The notes beneath the pieces were generated by a model. That model was not told the origin of the DNA, did no database searches, and saw only the letters and a list, made by a program, of their open reading frames with translations. 14,534 nt of DNA from NCBI GenBank assembly GCA_017958015.1, contig JAGDDM010000001.1, positions 1-14,534 on the forward strand, in the 5' to 3' direction. The position numbers were made by a program, and so were the translations under genes. Shown one piece after another: positions 7,157-10,856 of this stretch. The stretch is from Abditibacteriota bacterium. GTDB lineage: Bacteria; Armatimonadota; UBA5829. The first letter of the stretch is position 1; each line of letters starts with the position of its first letter.

Positions 7157-8023
7157 TCACTTATTGTTGTTTTTGATTTCTTCGTTAAACTCTTTCACCG
7201 TCTCTTGCCAGGGTCTGGCCTTATCGAGGCCCATGAGTTCCATGCGGTAGTGGCGCAGGACGGAATATTTGGGTCGTTCGGTGGGTGTGGGGTATTCCTC
7301 GGTGGAAATGGGCGTTACTTTGACGCTCTTTCCCGCTCCTTCGAGGATCGCGGCGGCGAACTCGTGCCAACTGCACACGCCGGAGTTGGTGAAGTGGTAC
7401 GTTCCGAACATGGGGGAGTTGTGGAGATATACCAAAAACTCCGCCAGGTCCTTGGCGTAGGTGGGGCTGCCGTACTGGTCCGCCACAACCTTAATCTCGT
7501 CCCGGGTCTCCGCCAGGCGGAGCATGGTGAGGGCGAAGTTTTTGCCGTGGGGAGCGTAGAGCCAGGAAGTGCGCACTATATAATGGTTGGGGCAAATTTC
7601 CCGAATCGCTTCCTCGCCGGCCAGCTTGCTGGCGCCGTAAACTCCAAGGGGGTTGGGCTTGTCGAACTCCGTGTAAGGCGAGCCCTTTTTGCCGTCGAAA
7701 ACGTAGTCGGTGCTGACGTGGGTGAGGACGGCTCCGTAGGCCACGCAGGCGCAGGCCAGATTTTGAGGCCCCACCGCGTTCAGCTTGTAGGCGAGATCGA
7801 TCTCCGTCTCACAGCCGTCCACGTTTGTCATGGCGGCGCAGTTTATAACCGCCTCCGGCCGTATCCGCCCGAAGGCCTCGAAAAGGTCGTCCGGGTCGGC
7901 AATATCTATGTGAGCGTTGTCGCCGATGATGTCCGCGGGCACGTACTCAACGCGCTTCGCTTTAAGCTCCGCGCACACGAGACGGCCCAACATACCCTCG
8001 GCTCCCGTAACAAGAACCGGCAT
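7157..8023 (-). CDS. rfbD: dTDP-4-dehydrorhamnose reductase
   Basis: RfbD/RmlD reduces dTDP-4-keto-L-rhamnose to dTDP-L-rhamnose, the last step of the rhamnose donor pathway for cell-surface glycans. The 288-residue product is a short-chain (extended SDR) enzyme. It has the nucleotide-binding loop TGAEGMLG at 6-13, NCAAMTNVD near 61-69, STDYVFDG at 104-111 and the catalytic YGASK (Y129, K133). PTYAKDLAEFL further along is also characteristic of the family. The start ATG at 8023 is supported by GGAGGGG (8029-8035) at a spacing of five bases and by a promoter at 8057-8085. It is the first gene of the minus-strand unit. rfbA, rfbB and rfbC are not beside it, so either they lie elsewhere or the enzyme serves a related dTDP-sugar route. 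Confidence 0.93.
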   Translation of the reverse strand: MPVLVTGAEGMLGRLVCAELKAKRVEYVPADIIGDNAHIDIADPDDLFEAFGRIRPEAVINCAAMTNVDGCETEIDLAYKLNAVGPQNLACACVAYGAVLTHVSTDYVFDGKKGSPYTEFDKPNPLGVYGASKLAGEEAIREICPNHYIVRTSWLYAPHGKNFALTMLRLAETRDEIKVVADQYGSPTYAKDLAEFLVYLHNSPMFGTYHFTNSGVCSWHEFAAAILEGAGKSVKVTPISTEEYPTPTERPKYSVLRHYRMELMGLDKARPWQETVKEFNEEIKNNNK

Positions 8024-8056
8024 TTCTGCCCCTCCGTGATAAAAATAATCCTATAT

Positions 8057-8085
8057 ATTTTATCATATTTCGGCGTCTTTGTCGA
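8057..8085 (-). promoter_or_regulatory. Sigma-70-type promoter for the rfbD-ileS-lgt unit
   Basis: On the minus strand there is a TCGACA -35 (8080-8085), a 17-bp spacer and a TAAAAT -10 (8057-8062). This places the transcription start about 25 bases before the rfbD ribosome-binding site. Hexamer match and spacing are good, and the stretch is AT-rich in a GC-rich region. Confidence 0.65.
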
Positions 8086-8089
8086 TTTG

Positions 8090-8098
8090 TGATATAAT
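8090..8098 (+). promoter_or_regulatory. Extended -10 promoter for the CPCC-like gene
   Basis: The plus strand reads TGATATAAT, a perfect TATAAT (8093-8098) with the TG of an extended -10 element. No convincing -35 is seen 17 bp upstream, as is usual for extended -10 promoters. Transcription would begin near 8105. The RNA would carry the heptamer array and the hairpin module as a 5' leader of roughly 95 bases. It is divergent from the rfbD promoter and overlaps its upstream region. Confidence 0.5.
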
Positions 8099-8106
8099 TA
8101 AATTCA

Positions 8107-8139
8107 GTTATTGGTTGTTAGTTATTAGTTCTTAGTTAA
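8107..8139 (+). repeat. Degenerate 7-bp tandem repeat array, left of accessory cassette
   Basis: Consecutive heptamers read GTTATTG, GTTGTTA, GTTATTA and GTTCTTA, followed by a partial GTTAA. The unit GTT-N-TTR is kept while the fourth base varies. The array abuts the hairpin module at 8140 and lies on its outer side relative to the accessory genes. Confidence 0.7.
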
Positions 8140-8180
8140 GCGGTGTCGCCTGCGGCGACGATTTTATAAACGACACCGCG
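8140..8180 (-). repeat. Structured repeat module, left inverted copy
   Basis: Read on the minus strand, this stretch begins CGCGGTGTCG, continues through an AT-rich TTTATAAAAT and ends in a perfect hairpin GTCGCC-GCA-GGCGAC (8145-8159). It aligns with 9232-9270 on the plus strand at 31 of 38 positions. An alternative 9-bp stem pairs GCGGTGTCG (8140-8148) with CGACACCGC (8171-8179) and excludes the inner hairpin. The module lies in the predicted leader of the CPCC-like gene and ends about ten bases before its ribosome-binding site. Confidence 0.75.
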
Positions 8181-8201
8181 AGGCGGGAAAGGAAAACGAT
8201 A

Positions 8202-8729
8202 GTGTACGATAAAAAGAAATGCGTTACCATGGATTGTCCGGTTTGCGGAAAGTTTACCTTTCTGTCCGTTGAGGACGCTATCGATGGGGATGATGACATT
8301 GAAATAATACGGATGATTGAGGAACAGTACAACAGGCCGGAGCGATGTTTCGCTTGCGGGTGGATTTACGATTCCGACCAGCACGAGAATCCGGATTTGG
8401 CGGAGGGCGAAAACGAATGCTCGCTTAACGAATACAGAAAACGGTACGCCGAAATTATCAAAGATAATCCGGAGTATTGTTGGACGGAAGTCGCTCATCC
8501 GGACATTCCTCATATGTGCCCCGTCTGCGGCAAGTACGAGTTTGAGTACGAGGGCTGTTTCGATATATGCCCTTATTGCGGTTGGGAGGATGACGGACTG
8601 GGAGAGACCGATCCGGATACGGATTTCGGCGGACCAAACGACCTAAGCCTTACCGACTCCCGAAAGCGGTATCAAAAACTTATCGCCGAAAATCCCGATT
8701 ATATGTGGGATGAGGATCGGAGAGGATAA
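8202..8729 (+). CDS. Cysteine-rich protein with duplicated CPCC-like domain
   Basis: The 175-residue product is acidic and contains two tandem copies of a small zinc-ribbon-like unit. Copy 1 has CPVCGKFTF (C12, C15) and CFACGW (C49, C52), then ends SLNEYRKRYAEIIKDNPEYCW. Copy 2 has CPVCGKYEF (C106, C109) and CPYCGW (C123, C126), then ends SLTDSRKRYQKLIAENPDYMW. This resembles the CPCC family of cysteine-rich bacterial proteins, usually a single domain of about 70-80 residues, whose function is not established. Copy 1 carries an acidic insertion of about 20 residues between its cysteine pairs. The GTG at 8202 is taken as start because AAAGGA lies eight bases upstream; an ATG at 8229 lacks a Shine-Dalgarno. 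GC content is visibly lower than in flanking operons (about 47% in one 60-base sample against 68% in a nusA sample), suggesting separate ancestry. Confidence 0.75.
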   Translation: MYDKKKCVTMDCPVCGKFTFLSVEDAIDGDDDIEIIRMIEEQYNRPERCFACGWIYDSDQHENPDLAEGENECSLNEYRKRYAEIIKDNPEYCWTEVAHPDIPHMCPVCGKYEFEYEGCFDICPYCGWEDDGLGETDPDTDFGGPNDLSLTDSRKRYQKLIAENPDYMWDEDRRG

Positions 8730-8740
8730 TAAGTTAGGGG

Positions 8741-9199
8741 ATGGTAAATCCAATGATTTCCGAAAAAGAACTTCGTGAGAGAATCGATATTGCTTTCGGT
8801 GTGGACACCGAGGCGGATGATGACGAAAGGCAACTTTTTATCGATACAGTATCGGAATGTGGTTGGGACGCCGTGTTCGATGCTTCTTTCCGATATTTGT
8901 GCGCCAATCGCAAGACTGCGGCGGAGGTGAAAAATTTCGCCGTATTGTTTTGGAGATATTACCGATACGTAGATTATCCTATCAGGGAACCGTATAAGTT
9001 CCTCGGGTATTTCTACTCGAAAATCGATATGAAGAACTGTTCTTTCAGCGCTACCGCCATAATGGACAGTCTTACCGGAGATGTTCTCGTGAAAGCCGGT
9101 TATCCCGAAAAGCATCCGGTGGAAAACTGCGATTACATTCCGGAGAAAGACCCGGAAATAATCGCCGAGGCGGAGAAATACAAAGCCGCCGGTGAATAA
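8741..9199 (+). CDS. Unrecognised small acidic protein
   Basis: I do not recognise this 152-residue protein. It is rich in aspartate, glutamate, tyrosine and phenylalanine, has no signal peptide or membrane span, and ends in a charged helix (EIIAEAEKYKAAGE). The middle segment FAVLFWRYYRYVDYPIREPYKFLGYFYSKIDM, followed by AIMDSLTGDVLVKAGYPEK, looks like a helical domain. It begins eleven bases after the CPCC-like stop and shares that gene's lower GC, so the two probably form one transcript and cassette. The start is uncertain: ATG 8741 directly abuts AGGGG and has only AGAGGA fourteen bases upstream, whereas ATG 8753 has the AGGGG twelve bases before it and may be the real start. Small acidic proteins in such pockets are sometimes immunity proteins, but nothing in the sequence proves that here. 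Confidence 0.65.
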   Translation: MVNPMISEKELRERIDIAFGVDTEADDDERQLFIDTVSECGWDAVFDASFRYLCANRKTAAEVKNFAVLFWRYYRYVDYPIREPYKFLGYFYSKIDMKNCSFSATAIMDSLTGDVLVKAGYPEKHPVENCDYIPEKDPEIIAEAEKYKAAGE

Positions 9200-9206
9200 A
9201 AACATA

Positions 9207-9265
9207 CGCTCCGCGGCGGATAAAGCGACATCGCGGTGTCGGTTATATAATTCGTCCGCGGAGCG
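9207..9265 (+). repeat. 10-bp inverted repeat behind the accessory genes
   Basis: CGCTCCGCGG (9207-9216) is the exact reverse complement of CCGCGGAGCG (9256-9265). The stem starts eight bases after the stop of the acidic protein gene and would enclose most of the right hairpin module. It competes with that module's own inner hairpin, since both use 9256-9265. No U-run follows, so it is not a standard intrinsic terminator, though it could protect the 3' end of the transcript. Confidence 0.65.
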
Positions 9266-9270
9266 GACAC
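9232..9270 (+). repeat. Structured repeat module, right copy
   Basis: This copy reads CGCGGTGTCG, then AT-rich GTTATATAAT plus one extra T, then the perfect hairpin GTCCGC-GGA-GCGGAC (9254-9268). Compared with the left inverted copy, the stem differs at four bases that form two compensatory pair swaps. A weak outer stem GTGTC/GACAC (9236-9240 with 9266-9270) is also possible. It stands three bases inside the heptamer array at 9274, mirroring the left arrangement. Confidence 0.75.
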
Positions 9271-9273
9271 ATT

Positions 9274-9308
9274 CCCTGACCCCTGACCCCAGACACCTGA
9301 CCCCTAAT
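9274..9308 (+). repeat. Degenerate 7-bp tandem repeat array, right of accessory cassette
   Basis: Five consecutive heptamers read CCCTGAC, CCCTGAC, CCCAGAC, ACCTGAC and CCCTAAT. The unit sequence differs from the left array but the 7-bp period and the position outside the hairpin module are the same. Confidence 0.75.
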
Positions 9309-9313
9309 ATAAT

Positions 9314-9333
9314 CAAATTTCAAAAGAAATTTG
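9314..9333 (+). promoter_or_regulatory. Perfect AT-rich palindrome overlapping the nusA -35
   Basis: CAAATTTC-AAAA-GAAATTTG is a perfect 8-bp inverted repeat with a 4-base centre. Its right edge covers the first bases of the candidate -35 element (9331-9336). A related half-site TGAAATTG occurs at 9375-9382, just downstream of the predicted transcription start. Position and symmetry suggest an operator for a dimeric regulator; the regulator is unknown. No U-run suitable for a terminator follows. Confidence 0.5.
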
Positions 9334-9359
9334 CACAATTTCCGGAATACCGGTATAAT
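9331..9359 (+). promoter_or_regulatory. Promoter of the nusA-ylxR-infB operon
   Basis: A consensus TATAAT -10 (9354-9359) stands 17 bp from TTGCAC (9331-9336), a partial -35. The 10-bp palindrome ATACCGGTAT (9347-9356) runs into the -10. Transcription would start near 9366, giving a leader of about 75 bases before nusA. Confidence 0.6.
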
Positions 9360-9390
9360 ATTATAGTAGAATTTTGAAATTGTATTGAAC

Positions 9391-9414
9391 CGGAGTGGGC
9401 GGTAGTCCGCTCCG
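9391..9414 (+). promoter_or_regulatory. Leader hairpin in front of nusA
   Basis: CGGAGTGGGC (9391-9400) pairs with GTCCGCTCCG (9405-9414) through ten pairs, two of them G-U, around a GGTA loop. The 5' arm starts with CGGAG, identical to the nusA Shine-Dalgarno region CGGAG at 9430-9434, so the 3' arm (CTCCG) could pair with either. No U-run follows, so it is not a terminator as it stands. Confidence 0.55.
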
Positions 9415-9441
9415 TATTCATTATAAAAACGGAGATGTGAT

Positions 9442-10551
9442 ATGAGTGCTGATTTTTTTGACGCGTTGAATCAAATCGCCAGGGAGAAAGAAATCCCGGT
9501 GGATCAGCTGATTTCCACCATTGAGGCGGCCCTGCGGAGCGCGTACAAGCGGTATATCGCCGGTGAGAACGCGGTGAACTACGCCCGTCCCGGCGCGGAG
9601 CCGGATTTCAGAACTTCCGACGCGGACGACGTGAAGGTCAGAGTCACCGTGGCGAAGAACGGTTTTCGGGTTTACTGCGAAAAGACCGTTGTCGAAAGCC
9701 CGGAGAATCCCCACACGGAGATTTCCCTCGTTGACGCCCGGAAGCAGGTGGAGAGCGCGGAGATAGGCGACGCCGTCGAGGTGGAGGTCACTCCCGCCGC
9801 CTTCGGCAGAATCGCCGCCCAGACCGCCAAGCAGGTTGTGATGCAGTCCATTCGGGAAGAGGAGCGGAAGAAGATTTTCGGCGAGTACAGCGAGAAAATA
9901 GGCAAGGTGCTCACCGGAATCGTCACCCGGGCCGACGCCCGGAACGTGTACGTTGACCTGGACAAAGTGGAGGCGGTTATGCCCGCGGCGGAACAGGTTG
10001 AGGGCGAGACGTACAGAGTGGACATGAAGCTGAAGGTCTACGTTCTGGACGTGCGCAGCACCACAAAGAACCCTCAGGTCATCGTATCCCGCACCCATCC
10101 GGGGCTTATTCGGGGCCTTTTCGAGCTTGAGGTTCCGGAAATTGCCGACGGCATCGTGCGCATTTGCTCCGTGGCCAGAGAGGCCGGCGCCCGCACGAAG
10201 ATAGCGGTGCAGTCTCTGGATTCCAACGTTGACGCCATGGGTTCCTGCGTGGGCCACAGAGGTCTGCGGGTTCAGGCGGTGGTTGACGAGCTCTTCGGCG
10301 AGAAAGTGGACATTATCCGCTGGTCGGAGGAGCCTTCCCGGTTCATATCCGAGGCCCTTTCGCCCGCCAAGGTCACTTCCTGCACCGCCGACGAGGAGAC
10401 AAAGACCGCTTCCGTGATTGTTCCCGCAGGTCAGCTGTCGCTGGCTATCGGCAAGGCGGGTCAGAACGTGCGTTTGGCGGCGCGGCTCACGGGCTGGAGA
10501 ATAGATATTCATCCGGACAACGCTCCCGAGCCCTCCGGCGAAGAGCAATGA
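9442..10551 (+). CDS. nusA: Transcription termination/antitermination factor NusA
   Basis: NusA binds RNA polymerase and nascent RNA and controls pausing, termination and antitermination. The 369-residue product has the short Gram-positive layout: N-terminal polymerase-binding domain (about 1-130), S1 domain (about 150-215, GKVLTGIVTRADARNVYVDL), then KH1 (GARTKIAV, MGSCVGHRGLRVQAVVDEL) and KH2 (VIVPAGQLSLAIGKAGQNVRLAARLTGW). It lacks the C-terminal acidic repeats of E. coli NusA. The linker SRTHPGLIRGLFELEVPEI is canonical. The ATG at 9442 follows GGAG by seven bases. Its stop overlaps the ylxR start as ATGA. rimP, which usually precedes nusA, is absent from this position; nusA here is first in the operon behind its own promoter and hairpin leader. 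Confidence 0.96.
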   Translation: MSADFFDALNQIAREKEIPVDQLISTIEAALRSAYKRYIAGENAVNYARPGAEPDFRTSDADDVKVRVTVAKNGFRVYCEKTVVESPENPHTEISLVDARKQVESAEIGDAVEVEVTPAAFGRIAAQTAKQVVMQSIREEERKKIFGEYSEKIGKVLTGIVTRADARNVYVDLDKVEAVMPAAEQVEGETYRVDMKLKVYVLDVRSTTKNPQVIVSRTHPGLIRGLFELEVPEIADGIVRICSVAREAGARTKIAVQSLDSNVDAMGSCVGHRGLRVQAVVDELFGEKVDIIRWSEEPSRFISEALSPAKVTSCTADEETKTASVIVPAGQLSLAIGKAGQNVRLAARLTGWRIDIHPDNAPEPSGEEQ

Positions 10552-10826
10552 AACCGGAGCGAAAGATAAGGATTCGTACCTGCGTGGTGTGCGGAAAGAA
10601 ACTCACAAAGGACGACCTTCAGCGGCTTGTGCGGCTCCCGGACGGCACCGTCACATGCGACCCCACGGGAAAGATGCCCGGCAGGGGAGTGTACGTTTGC
10701 AAAGACGCCGGGTGCGCCGACAAACTAAAGCCGGAAAGATTGAAAAGAGCCCTGAGAACGGGCGTGGACGCGGATGTGTGCGAGAGTTTCGCCGACGCCG
10801 CGCGGCAGGGGAAAACCGATATGTGA
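10548..10826 (+). CDS. ylxR: YlxR/RnpM family RNA-binding protein
   Basis: This 92-residue DUF448 protein shows the family hallmarks: an arginine/lysine-rich N-terminus, RTCVVCGKK (C12, C15), the RLVRLPDGT strand, and PGRGVYVC at 44-51 followed by C56. In Bacillus subtilis YlxR (renamed RnpM) has been reported to bind and modulate RNase P; the same role here is by family only. It lies in its conserved place between nusA and infB, coupled to nusA through an ATGA overlap. The ribosomal-protein-like gene ylxQ/rplGA, often found next, is missing: only 30 bp separate this stop from infB. Confidence 0.92.
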   Translation: MKPERKIRIRTCVVCGKKLTKDDLQRLVRLPDGTVTCDPTGKMPGRGVYVCKDAGCADKLKPERLKRALRTGVDADVCESFADAARQGKTDM

Positions 10827-10856
10827 TTCCCGAATAATTAAAGAGAGGTAGGCAAC

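Noticed and set aside
7080..7160. GTG at 7160 as ileS start, overlapping the rfbD stop as GTGA
   Set aside because: It would add 27 residues unlike IleRS, has no Shine-Dalgarno, and translates the heptamer repeats. ATG 7079 gives the canonical N-terminus.
8024..8201. tRNA or riboswitch in the divergent intergenic region
   Set aside because: No cloverleaf or conserved riboswitch core was seen; the visible structure is explained by the repeat module and promoters.
9274..9308. Telomere-like or CRISPR-like repeat
   Set aside because: CCCTAAT-type units only superficially resemble telomere repeats and occur once. Units are 7 bp with no spacers, and no cas genes are present.
9207..9333. Intrinsic terminators after the accessory genes
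   Set aside because: Several strong stems exist, but none is followed by a run of T on the plus strand.
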